This document shows, piece by piece, positions 1-11,008 of a stretch of DNA of 45,147 nucleotides. Origin of the DNA: Ectocarpus siliculosus (Eukaryota > Sar > Phaeophyceae > Ectocarpales > Ectocarpaceae); the NCBI GenBank assembly GCA_000310025.1, contig FN649738.1:748544-793690 (forward strand). Direction: 5' to 3'. Position numbers and translations under genes: made by a program. Numbering within the stretch: position 1 is the stretch's first letter; every line of letters starts with the position of its first letter. The notes below the pieces were generated by a model. The model saw only the letters and a program-made list of their open reading frames with translations. It had not been told where the DNA came from and searched no databases.

Positions 1-680
1 GCCCCCCCCCCCCCCCCCCGCCCCCTCGGCCTTGTTTGCCATCGGGGTTTGGGTTTTCGTCGCTTGGCAACGACGTTGTAAAACAATCCAATTCACTTCG
101 TGAACTCGGCAACCAGGTTACCGGGTTTTTTACCTCGATTTGTTTTTTGGCGGTAACCATTATGGTGGTCGAGTAGATCATGTTGTGCTGGGTGGAGAAC
201 CCTCACTCCGCGCAAGGGGGATGATCGCACCACGTTGTGTTAAAATGGTCAAGCGTCCTCGAGGCAGTTACACAGTGCTTACAACTGTCTCTGGAAGTGA
301 AAGCACCAGAAAATAAATTAAGTCATACGTAGCTGTCATCCGTAAGCAAGGAAGTAAGCCCAAGATGCCGAACACCCTTAGCAGGATGCAGCTCACCCTT
401 CATGCGACTCGCCAAATACCTCACGGCGCTTCGCGCTTGGTGATGTGAGAGCCTGGTCCGGTGAGAACCCGGCGTGTTCCGTCCCGGCTTTGTAGGGATG
501 CGAGGTCAATGGTCTAAGGATTACGGCATGCACGATTATGAGTACACCCCCCCCCCCCTACAAGCGCGTTGCTGGTGTTGTGTCCTGTGGATACGCTTGA
601 AGCTGAAAAAACATTACGAGTCGACGGATTTGAACAAGCGTTCCGAACGAAGGGTCACAAGAGCGATCTATTCCTATGAA
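1..680. other. No gene recognised; left-edge non-coding DNA
   Basis: The window opens with a run of about 18 C residues, interrupted once, which is low-complexity and may mark a contig or assembly edge. The rest holds no open frame with a recognisable domain. A second run of C occurs near 547-558. No tRNA, rRNA or repeat family was recognised. Confidence 0.5.
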
Positions 681-682
681 CC

Positions 683-856
683 ATGCCCCCCCTCAAGACA
701 CTTTCAAGTCACCTCGAGGAGGTACGTATGGCAAGGATCGCACGAAAAGTTGCGATCCCCGACGCCTCCCTCCTCGACTACACGGAACACGCAAACAGCA
801 CAGCTATTTACACGTCCACCAAGGATTTTGACCGCCTTCGCGAGAGAATAGTTTAA
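683..856 (+). CDS. Short unassigned open frame, 57 codons
   Basis: An ATG in a fair context (A at -3) opens 57 codons ending in TAA. The translation is mixed and charged, with a basic stretch MARIARKVAIPD and a C-terminal DFDRLRERIV. I do not recognise it. A good donor-like site (GAG then GTACGT) lies inside it near 718, so it could be part of a spliced exon. It lies just downstream of the minus-strand EF-hand gene and would be antisense to any 3' exon of that gene, so both cannot easily be right here. Chance is a real alternative for a frame this short. Confidence 0.2.
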   Translation: MPPLKTLSSHLEEVRMARIARKVAIPDASLLDYTEHANSTAIYTSTKDFDRLRERIV

Positions 857-970
857 CATTTCAAATATGAAATAGAGAGGGGGGTTTCGCATCCCTAACT
901 CTATCCCCCAACCCCACCTACTAAAACTAATCTCAATATCCTCGCGAACGCTACTGAAGTATTTCCAGAC

Positions 971-3190
971 CTCTCTGATCTCGTTCTCGGCCAGGACACC
1001 GTCCGAGTTCTCGTCCAGCGAGTTGAAGAACGTTGCGGTCTCCGACTGACGCGGCTTCCTGCCAACGTTCGACAAACACAACGGCGGCAGCGGCAGCGGC
1101 AGCAGCAGCAGCAGCGGAGGCGACAACGCGGCACAACGGTAAACATGGCATGATTGGACTACAGTACCCGAGAAACGTCAGCCTGTAGAACGCCGCCGAT
1201 CAACGGCATAGCATGCAGTTCCGGCACCCTGCTGCAACACAAAAGATGAAAGGTGATCGTCGCCGTTCATGAAGGGCATGGGGGCCAGGTGGTCCACACT
1301 ACATGAGCCGTTCGAAAAAATCGGGTAATCTGCCCAATACCGGTAAATCTTGCTGCAGGTGTGGGTGGTAAGGGCCATGCACGTCACTTGCTAGACACGC
1401 AGCTCTTGACAGCTCTGGGTTCTGTCACTGTATGAGTCAAAACCCATGCGTTTCGGACAGCCTACGAACACGAATCTAGAGCAAAACACGCCTCCCTTTG
1501 TGTACCAGGTATTGGAGACAAAAGGTATCAGGCATTCGACGGTGACACATAAATGTGACCGTCGGCTCTCGCGCGTCCACGAGCATGGGACAGAAACACC
1601 CCACCTGTGTCATGTACTAGAAATGTGGAGACCGTCTGCTGTCGACGGGTGCTGTAGGCCCTTTGGCCGGCCGCGAGAAGCATCGTCAGTCGGCAACTAC
1701 GGGACAGCTGTTGTCATGCGCAAGCTCATATTTACCCCACCATGTTTGCAAAGATCCCAAAATCTGGCGACTATTAATACCATGGGTGGCGATCATTGAA
1801 AATCCATGCTCCTTTGACGCACAAGCCACACGCACGTGAAGCAATCCTCTACGCAGACAATTGTATATACCTGACCCCGGATTGCCATCCTCTGGCCCTG
1901 GCGTCCCCGCCTCCCTCTCCGCCAGCGCTCCTATCGAAACCCCAGGAACCTCTGCTGGAAGCGTCGTCGGCCTCGCCCCCGTCTGACGCCGCTGTCGCTA
2001 CCGGCTGCTTTCGTCCTGAAGGCTTCGGCCACCGTGCTGTTCCATGGGATTATTCAGGGTAGCACACGCGAGTAACGGGACGCGGGGGTGGGCGGTAATT
2101 TGGAAAGAGCAAAGCACGCCAAAGCCCGGCGGGAGGGTGTTAGAAAGGGGGGCGGTCGTGATCTGGTCTGTGCACGCCACGTGGCCGTGGTTGCCGCCTA
2201 TAGTTTCCAGAGCTTGTCCTTTGCTGCGAATGTGGAATCATGGGATGAGATCACACTGGATTTCGTGGAATGTAGTGTTGCAGGTCGAGATGAATCCCCT
2301 GCTGCTACGGTGTAGCCGATTTTGATTCGAGTCACCTTTGCACCTTGACTACTGGTACATACCGGGTGTCCGGTGTCCCTGTAGGTTACCATACACAAAC
2401 GATACAATAATGCGAGTACATAGCGCGCCTGTGGGCGGGAAGACATGCAAAAAACTGGAGAAGACCCCAAAACAAAAAACAAGCAGCGTTTCCCATCACG
2501 TGTTCCGAGTAACGAACTATCTGCTCACAGCGAGTCACACGGCGGTCTGCTGCAACAAGTCCTCTCGTCAACCGGCGCCTCCACCAGCATCGCACCAGCT
2601 ACAAACTGCTGAGGCAGGATTGAATCTTCGGAATCTTAATCTTTTTATGCGTATCTGCGTGTACTGCTAGTAGCACGACGAACCTATGAGTACGTTAGCG
2701 ACGAAAGTGTTGAGGTGTCAAGCAGACAGACGCGAAGAAGAAGGGTTGACCCTTGCCCCCGGCAAGCGACCGTCCATTGTGTCGCCCGCAGCGTGCCCGC
2801 GAAGTGCAACCCAGGCCTTCCCTCTAGTTGCGCAATGCGGACAAGTTTCAATCGATTTGAAACGCACTTGATGCCAACTAGAGTCAATATACTCCGCCTC
2901 TTGTGCTGCCGTTGCACTCTATACCTCCCCCTTTCGGAACACCGCCTATCCTCACCCGCCACGCGTGCAGCAACATCGAGCTCACGGCGCCCGTCTCCAC
3001 CTCCCTGTTGACTTGAAGCGTCGAGACCTGAAGCGTCGAGTGCTGCTGCTGCCGCTGTGTGCACCCCGTGCGAATCGCGAGCAGCCTTGGCACGAGGGGC
3101 GCTCTCTACCGCTGTCTCCAACGAGAGAACGCGGCTTCCGGACAGTCCCGTCAGCGCTAACAGCAGAAGGAAATAGCGGGATGGTCTCAT
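971..3190 (-). CDS. Secreted or ER-targeted EF-hand protein (3' end unresolved)
   Basis: Three exons join in phase on the minus strand: 3190-2956, 2036-1871 and 1058-971 (or on to 918). Exon 1 starts at ATG 3190 and encodes a classic signal peptide: MRPSRYFLLLLALTGLSG, then a small-residue region before LSLETAV. Exon 2 encodes a low-complexity Gly/Ala/Ser/Asp-rich stretch, probably disordered. Exon 3 carries one EF-hand loop, DENSDGVLAENE, with acidic or polar ligands at loop positions 1, 3, 5 and 12. Junction phases agree (1 to 2; 2 to 1). The exon 3 acceptor follows a pyrimidine-rich (GCT)n-like tract. Exon 3 could end at either of two donors, and no following exon or stop was found, so the second EF-hand usual for a paired domain is missing from the model. 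The likely role is calcium binding in the secretory pathway or outside the cell; the exact function is unknown. Confidence 0.62.
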
Positions 3191-3424
3191 GGCATGGTGA
3201 TAGGGAGCCCTCGCTCTCCCTGTCTGTCAGTGCGGGTAGTGTTGGGCTAGGTGCCGTGAGGTGTAGTGTTGCCGCACCATCATCAGAAGAGGCTCCGTGG
3301 CTACGGAAGTATTTGAGGCCCCCCCGACCGTGTCCTGTTCATGTTGCCCCGCACGACCGCGCCCACAGACCAGGTAAGTACAGCAGACACGACACGAGCG
3401 TAGAGAGGGAGCGAGAGGGTGGCG
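3191..3424. promoter_or_regulatory. Shared 234-base divergent promoter region
   Basis: The start codons of the minus-strand EF-hand gene (3190) and the plus-strand cyclophilin-SYF2 gene (3425) are only 234 bases apart and point away from each other, so both 5' UTRs and core promoters must lie here. I see no convincing TATA box. A full-consensus 5' splice site (CAG then GTAAGT) sits at about 3371-3379, roughly 50 bases before the cyclophilin ATG, which might mean a 5'-UTR intron or alternative first exon. Confidence 0.45.
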
Positions 3425-6400
3425 ATGGCTTCTTCTTCAGCAAATCAGGGGGAGGGAGGGCCCCAGATATTCATGGACATCAGAATCGGCGATCGAAAGG
3501 GTGAGAAAGCGGTTTACTTTTCGACCTTTTCACCCGCGGAATCTTGGTATCAATCCCCGCTCTGCTGCTTTATGCAACAGCGTACAGCAATCGTGCTGTG
3601 CTGTACAGCCTTCCATATTGTGCGAAGGGTTGGTTGGCCTATCCCCCGTACTCGTTGCTTCATCCACGCTCTTATTGCGACCCTGATTTCAAAAGAAGCT
3701 GCTCCAACAAGGCGGGGCACACCTACATATCTAGTAGCCCGGAAATCCTGTTCCCTACTCCCACGGCAGCTGCCCATACCCACAGTACAACAGCAGTACC
3801 CGCACACACCCATGGAACCTGACACACCAACAACTCCCACACTTGCCCCGGTAGACCTGCCATGGTCAGAATCAGCCAATGCATGCAGGTGCCGGTAACG
3901 AGGTACCCAACTTTTAATTTGGGGACACGACGTTGCTTTGACGTAAGGTATTGGCAACCAGGAGCTTAACTCTTGTACATACGCAGTCCCTCCGCTGCGC
4001 GCTCCATCACCTGGCCACTGGGGTGTCGATGTGCCGATACCCAAGCTCGACTGGGTTTCGGCTATTATCCCCTTTGCCGTGCCTGTAGCATCACCTGACT
4101 GCGACCTGTCTCTAGCCTGTAGCCCGGTGTGCTCGTTTGTCAGCCTCCCTTCCCTCCCCCCAATTTTGTGCGAGTGCCAAGTGCCGACGCTGCTTCAGTC
4201 GAACCTGGGGTTCGGTCGGCTCCTTTCTGTCGAGCTACGCCTCTCCCATACTCTTCAAGCAATAGACACGAGTTGACGTTGCCACCAGCTAACCCCAGAC
4301 AAACTACAGCTGGAGTATGACTGCATTCAATGTCTGCCGAGGTTGTAAGTTGGTCAACAGAGCACCGCGGTATTTGGTACCTACTGCGGTAGAGATTAGA
4401 TTTGATGTTGCACAGAGGAAGTGCTGATGGCGTCGATGGTTTTCATATGGGTGACAGTAGTCTCGAGGCGCCTGGGGACATACCCTGCCTGTCGACGATG
4501 CCGCTCGTTTACACGACGCCCCTCGTCACCCCTTCCTGCGTTATTTGGTGGCTGCTGCAGTTGGTCGAATGGTCTTCGAGCTGTACGCCAGCGTGGTGCC
4601 GCGAACCAGCGAGAACTTCCGCGCGCTGTGCACGGGGGAGCGGGGCGTCAGCAAGAAGACCAACCAACGGCTGCACTTCAAGGTTAGACGGAGCACGCGG
4701 GCGGAGTGAACTGAGCCCTCCCGTGCTGTCAACACACCTGATGTGGTCCGTTTTCTGATGACACGGCGGCAAACAAGCATTCAATGGATCGCCTGCGCGA
4801 GGAATTTGTTGTGTCTCTATGAAGTGGAGAGGTTTCATATCCCCAACCCTGCATAACCCAAACTCAACTCCGTACCCCCTACTATAACCGAGCTTACTAT
4901 TCTGGCAAAGGCGACTGCATTCAGCATGTGGTTCTATCTAACCACCCTCCTCTTTCCTCTCCAGGATAAGAACAACTCTGGTTTCGCGAGATAGCAACAC
5001 CCACATGTGCGCCCCATTCCAGCTGCGCCAACAACACAGCTACTACCGTGAACTCATTCGTCGTTGGTTCTGACGTTTCTTATCTCCGAAGGACTCGATC
5101 TTCCACCGCATCATCCCGGGTTTCATGGCCCAAGGAGGCGATTTCACGAGGGGGGACGGGACCGGGGGAGAATCAATCTACGGGGACAAGTTTGCCGACG
5201 AGAATTTCGTCCGGTGAGCCTGCAGCCCAACCAAACACGTGGCACGTTACGTACTTCTACAATCTTGGATGATGTGGCGCTGTAGGCGACCGGTAGCGTG
5301 CTTTGTTGACGCTGGCTTTGATGGATGGGGCGACTGCCGGTGTTAACAACAGCACTCGGTTGTTTGTGCGCGTGGTTGAGGCTGCACTGATCGGTACACG
5401 TGTGTAGGTGCGATGCAGGGATGGTCATGTGGGGCAATGGGTAAGTACAAGCAGAAAGCCTCGAGGGAGGGAGGGGGGGTGGGAGGGGCAGAGAGGTTGC
5501 CTCATCGGTAGTCAGCGAATACCCTCTTTCTTGTAGAGCGGAATGCGTTTCCACACGCCTACGATACACCTCGCCGCGTAGGAGGTGGGGGGGAGTGTAC
5601 AGTACCTCCGCCGAGTTCCTCCTTTTTTTTTTGTTTGGATGCACGTGCGTGCTGGCCGCAATTATCACAGCTCGCACGAGGGGCGAGGGCTGCTTTCGAT
5701 GGCCAACGCGGGGCCGCACACGAACGGGTCGCAGTTCTTCATCACCTTCGGCACAGCGCCACATCTCGATGGCCGGCACACCGTCTTCGGCAAGATAGTA
5801 GAGGGGATGGAGGTGAGTCGCGAACGCCACGTGAGGTCCCCTGACCTGAGAAACGTCAGGATCGCGTTGACAGGGTATATGTTGGCCTGTGGTGCACCGA
5901 CGGGACTGCGTGGTGGCCTGGGAGAGGCCGAGAGGGATCAATTTGCCTGCGATCTGGGAGCGAAACGACAACGTGACATGCTGTTGTGGAGTTACCCCGC
6001 GCTCCGGCTTGAATGGTGATGCTTTCACGTGCTCTACAACCCCACATCACACGACGGCAGTTTTTTATGTCTTGATGCTCCGTACGTGTCGGCACTACTT
6101 TCGTGTGTGTTTTCGTGAGTAGCGTCGACCGCGCTAACCGGCTGACCAATGAACAGACGCCAGTGCCAACGGGTTATGTGCGTGTGTGTGTGTGTGTGTG
6201 TGTGTTTTACAGCTATCCGTGCCTTTGGGGGGGTAAAGACGTCAGCACACCCTAACACCCCGTAGTCGTCTTCCTCGAACGATGAAAGAGACAGCAGTCG
6301 TAGCGTTTTGGCGTTACGGGTGTGCCGGGCATGCGTTGCCGCGTGACTAACTTTCTCGGTCGTCGCCCCTTGTTAACCGCCGCCGGGTTGTGTTTTTTTT

Positions 6401-7576
6401 CCTCGTGCATGACTCATATAGGTGCTGGACATTATGGAGAAGGTGTCCACAGGCGGGAACGACCGACCACGGCTGGCGGTCACGATCGATGACTGTGGAC
6501 AGGTGTGTTTCGTGATTTGTGACCATACCATACCATACCATGGTGCATCGTTACATGGCATGGTATCGTGTCGCGGCGGTTCCTCCTGTGGGAGCACGAT
6601 TTCGCAATGGTAGCTCGTAGTATGGTGTTGGTGCCATTGTTGGTGTTGTCGGTGGTGGCGATGGTGGTAGTGTTGGGACCATTGTTGTAGTTGTTGTTGT
6701 TGGTGGTGGTGGTAGTGTTCGTGTCACTCTGTTGTTGTTGGTGTTGTTCTGCAAGCCGGGGCCTCTTTCCCTCTTGCGTAGCTGGTTCTTCAGCCAATCA
6801 GAGGCTAAGACGCCAGATGAATCACCCCGACCGATCCTTGTCCCTTTACTAATGGATACAGAAACTACGAAGAAACGAGATATAAAAGGGCCACATAATC
6901 TTGCGATTGGGAGGGACAAGCGATGATAGTCTATGCTAAACCCAACGTAGTACCTGGGTCACCAGAATTTTCTCGGCAAGTTCCCCGGGCCGGTGCCGTC
7001 AGCTCCTCTCCCTGCCTTATGGCACCGTTGCATGCATGCATTTCGTGACGGCTTAGAGAAGGTCCCACGCGCTACATTTTTTTTTTTCGGTAGACGCGGC
7101 GTTGCCGGGTGTTGTGTTTCTTGCTTCCCGAGGGAGACTGGGCGTATCGCAGGGCAGGCAATGGTGGGCGAGCGAAAACAACGCTTTTTGTATGGATGGT
7201 CTTTTTTGTGTTCGTTGTGATATTTTATCAACGACGTTTTGCTGCGTAGAAACTTATTGTAATAATCCTACGTCTTCGGTCGTCCTTGGCAAAGCCCGGT
7301 CTTGTTTTTCGCGGGAGACTGGTTTTTTTACCCTCCCCCTCCCGATCAACGTTGGAGCGATTACATTTCAGTAGCTAAGGATGCGCCGGATTGTTGGAGA
7401 TGGGCGCACGTGTTGAACACTCTTGTCCCGTTCGTGACGCGATGCTTAGGTGGGAGAGGTGGTGGAAGATGACGAACAGGCGGGAGGGGTTTCCGGGCAA
7501 GTGGGACAGGCAGGGGCAGCGGGGGGGGAGGCTGACGCACGGCGGAGTACAGAAGAGGACGAATCGGTTGCCCAGA

Positions 7577-7607
<31 letters not shown>

Positions 7608-10600
7608 GGTGTTGGAGGAGCCAGACGAGGCGACACTGGGGAAGATGAGCAGTGTGGAGCAGCGCTTGTTCAAGATCCGTCTCAAGATGAACAAGGTGGG
7701 CGGTTACCCTGCATAGTTGTGGCCTTGGGCGGTTCCAAAATTTTGTGTCTCTTGTGCTGCTTGAAAATAAAGTCCTCTGCGGTGGTTTGCTAGGAGGGGT
7801 GTTCGGGGGATGGAAAACCAAAGCAGTTTGGGAGACCAAGCGTCATCTCAACACCAACAGATCGCCGTCGCCTGCTTTGAAGGAAGCATCTTGGCGTTTG
7901 GACCAGTCCTCTTTTTGTCCGTCTCAATGCAGGCCAGGCGAACACACAAGTCTCGGCCAGACTACGTATAACCAGTAAAGGCCAAAACCGCCTTGTGGTA
8001 TCACGTGCCAAGGTTCGGCATGAATCGAAGAATTGAACCAAGACAAGCTTTCGACGCTGCGGTATTGTCTTTGTTGTGCTTTTCACCATGCCCGTTCCGG
8101 TCTTTCCTCTTTACGGTCACAGGAACACTATTTATATTACCATCAACGGGGAACAACACAACACAGAGATCATGTGCATACGGAGACCCAGAAAAATCAG
8201 CACAAACGCTGCAATAGAGGGAAAACAGATTATATTCAGAGTAGTTATCGCTTGTGGGCTGCGTATTGACGAAGCTGGCTTAGGTGTTGCTGTCTAGCGT
8301 CATGTTGCTTGGAAATTGCGCCACGCCGTCGTCCATGATAAACATAAGCATCAAGAATGTTTGTAATGCGCCGCAGGGGAGACGGGCGAATAAGAAGGCG
8401 GTGAAGGACGAGTACAATCGGCTCAGCGACCCGGGATACGCGGCCAAGATGCGCACGAAGGAAAAAGAAGAGGTGCGGTGGCCAAGGCGGGGTGCTTAGC
8501 TCGATCGATACCTGTCTCGTTTTTGTAGACGCGTCTTTTTGCTGAGTTTTTCTTTTTTTTTCTCGGTCGTTTCGTCAAGAGGTGAGTTGCGGCGTGTTTG
8601 TGTCTTGGTTAGGGGGTGATTGCGTTAAGTCGTGTTGTTTGAGGTGTGGTGCGGGGTGTTTTTCTTCACGCCATCCTGGTAAGGAGGCTTCGGTTGGTTG
8701 TATTCTTCGCATTAATATCGGTAGCGGTCTACGCAAGAAAAGCGAAAGAGATGTCGAAGGCGGTCGAATAGTTGTTATCCCGCTAGAGACCGGCGTGCTT
8801 TCAGCGGGCAGTCGGTTAGCTGTGCAAGGAAAACTGACACGTGCAGGCTTCGCCCCGACGTTGCCCTTCTCTTTCTCATAACACCCCGCAGGCGAAGAAG
8901 AGATGGGAAGCGGAGATGAAAGAGAGGGGTTTGTCGAAAGATGAGGCGTTTATGATGGAGACTGCACAGTCGGCGGATATCACCGCGCAGCAGAACAACA
9001 AGAAAGAGAAACACAAGGCCGCCTTCGGTGAGTCTTCCTGCTGAGGATTTTTGGTTCTTTCCCGCTCTTTCTATTCACCCGCAAGTTATGCTTTAATATG
9101 CGCTCCGTTTATTACCCCGCAACGAGTTCTCTTTTGCGGCCCTGCTTATTCCCCCGCCAGAATTAGACGTTTTCCTCTATTCCCCCGCAAGGAATTCGTT
9201 CTTGTCCGCCCCGTCAATCCCCCCGGTGGAAGAAATCTCCCTCAATTTGTCGGCGTCGGATTTTCTTGGAAGTATCAGGCATAGGGTTTTGTGGTGTGTT
9301 TTGGTTCACGAGCTTTGCGTACTATTTTTTGGTTTGGCTCATGCTTTATTTCGCGTTGCCACCACGGACCTCCGTTTCCCGCTGGAAATTTCGTGTGGTA
9401 TTGGACGGCAGGGTGGAATGTGTTCAACCAAGACGCGCTCTTCAAGGGCTACAAGAAGCGGCTGGATAAATTGCCCAAGGCCAAGGCTGGCTCAGAATCG
9501 GCTCGCATGGTGTGTGAACAGACGTTGCGTAGATTCGTCGATGGAGCATGCGTTCCATTTGCACCGCGGAGTTTTCGTCATCATATACGACGGACCGTTG
9601 TATTGCGTGTCTTGCGATCTCGCATGTCGGTGCCTCGAAAGTAGGCACACCTTCCGAGTACTGCTGCACCGGCGATGTGGCTGGTCGATAGCTTCGTTGT
9701 TCCTCCGAAGCGATGCGGGTGTTTTTCTATGTGTATTCTGCGGGGTCCCTCGACTTTGAGCTGGGAGGTATGTTTCCCATGTGTGTTCTGAGGGATGCCT
9801 CCATTTTGAGCTGGGAGGTACTGTTAAACGACTACCGCACCCGCTGCGTAGTCGGGGCCTCGACAGCAGTCGTTGTCGTGATGTTGCTGCTGAAGTTGGA
9901 AGGCTCTGCCGAAATCAAGCATCGTCTTCGAAAAAGCGTAGGCTTGTTTTCTCTCCTCTCCTTTCGAGCCATGTGACACGATTCCGTTTACGCATACCGC
10001 TGTTGGGATGCACTTTTAGGAAAGTATTCAAGGGCCGTGTGGTCAAAGGGCCGTGTGCTTACGGCCCCCGTATAGCAGTGGCCCCGCATGAGTGGTCCGC
10101 AGCACACACACACACCCTTTCCCGCCATGGCAGAAAGTGCCTCGTGAAAGTCCGCAGAATTTTCAACAGTGCCTCCCCTCCCCCCCCCGCCTCCGGGTGA
10201 TGACGCTGTGCAGGAGGACACGGCCGAGTATGGCACGAGGGATGACGCAGATTCTAAGGGGATGCAACGCGTGGTGGACGAGCTTGTGGAGAAGGTACGG
10301 TATGGCTACTAACAGACGACTTTGAATTTTTGTGTTTCGTTCCGAATTATGCGCCACGGGTCTCTGCGGAGCAAATTTGCTCGGTGTTCTCATGTCCGTA
10401 ACCGGGGCTTTGCGTTTGTGTTGCGACGATGTCTCTCGTATGGTATGATTTCCAGCTTGCGGCGCGCGCGTGCGCTCGTGCATGTTTATGTTGGCGCAAG
10501 GCGTTTTTCGAAACAATGCTGGGAGAGGCTGGTGTGGACGTCCATATTCATGTTTGCGAGTATCAAGAATTCCCCAGTGTTCTTCTCCCTGCCATTACCA

Positions 10601-11008
10601 TTTCTTGCGAGAAGATCAAATCAACTGCAGTACTAATGTCGAACCAGCCTATTCGGACTTTCCGTTGATCGGCCTCGTTGCCGGAGGATCATGGCACAGG
10701 CAAGCGCTGGCGTATGCTGCACCTCTCACACGAAAACACATCATTGATGACTGATTTTATTTTCCCATATTTTTGTCTCGCCTTGTTTTTTTCGTTTTTT
10801 CCGGTTTTTCCGGGTTTTTTTTTCGGCTGGCGCAACGAAACAGGGGAAACGGAAAGAGGCGTTCAGCCGACGCAGGTCAGAGCACAGCGCGACGGACATC
10901 GACTACATCAACGACAGGAACAAGCACTTCAACAAGAAGATCAAGCGCGCCTACGACAAGTACACGGTGGAGATCCGCCAGAACCTCGAGAGAGGCACCG
11001 CGCTGTGA
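3425..11008 (+). CDS. Cyclophilin peptidyl-prolyl isomerase fused to splicing factor SYF2
   Basis: Eleven exons join in phase: 3425-3500, 4561-4682, 5092-5213, 5671-5812, 6422-6502, 7450-7695, 8377-8472, 8892-9027, 9412-9509, 10214-10294 and 10844-11008, giving 1365 nt or 454 residues plus TGA. Residues 1-181 form a full cyclophilin domain: [36 protein letters not shown] (catalytic Arg and the MxQGGDF core), [19 protein letters not shown] and [11 protein letters not shown]. The usual active-site Trp is His (APHLDGRH). Residues 182-245 are an acidic linker with a run of ten Glu. From about residue 250 the chain matches SYF2: [35 protein letters not shown], then [16 protein letters not shown] and QNLERGTAL at the end. 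Cyclophilins isomerise X-Pro bonds; SYF2 belongs to the NTC-associated part of the spliceosome. A nuclear splicing role is inferred. No internal stop or second start context suggests two genes. Confidence 0.93.
6182..6205. repeat. (GT)n microsatellite in an intron
   Basis: About twelve uninterrupted GT units lie in the fourth intron of the cyclophilin-SYF2 gene, well away from the exon borders. It is a simple repeat and a likely length polymorphism. Confidence 0.9.
6606..6728. repeat. TTG/GTG-rich degenerate trinucleotide tract
   Basis: A pyrimidine-poor run of GTT, GTG and GGT triplets with interruptions fills this part of the fifth intron of the cyclophilin-SYF2 gene. A short CCATA repeat precedes it at about 6523-6541. 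The reverse strand reads as long Asn/Thr-rich open frames, which are artefacts of the repeat. Confidence 0.7.
9731..9820. repeat. Two-copy imperfect tandem repeat, period about 50
   Basis: Two 40-base units at 9731-9770 and 9781-9820 share the ending TTTGAGCTGGGAGGTA and a GTGT.TTCTG start, with scattered differences between. They lie in the ninth intron of the cyclophilin-SYF2 gene and have no coding sense. Confidence 0.75.

Noticed and set aside
3501-3898. Extension of the cyclophilin first exon in the open frame past 3500
   Set aside because: The frame is open but the sequence loses cyclophilin character at a GTGAG donor, and splicing to 4561 restores the [10 protein letters not shown] motif in phase.
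5144-6028. 294-codon minus-strand open frame
   Set aside because: It is antisense to cyclophilin exons 3 and 4 and reads as low-complexity His/Pro/Arg-rich sequence.
6551-6919. Thr/Asn-rich minus-strand frames
   Set aside because: They are produced by the degenerate TTG/GTG trinucleotide repeat in an intron.
7361-7636. Pro/Leu-rich minus-strand frames opposite exon 6
   Set aside because: They are the complement of the Glu-rich GAG/GAA tract in the cyclophilin-SYF2 linker exon.
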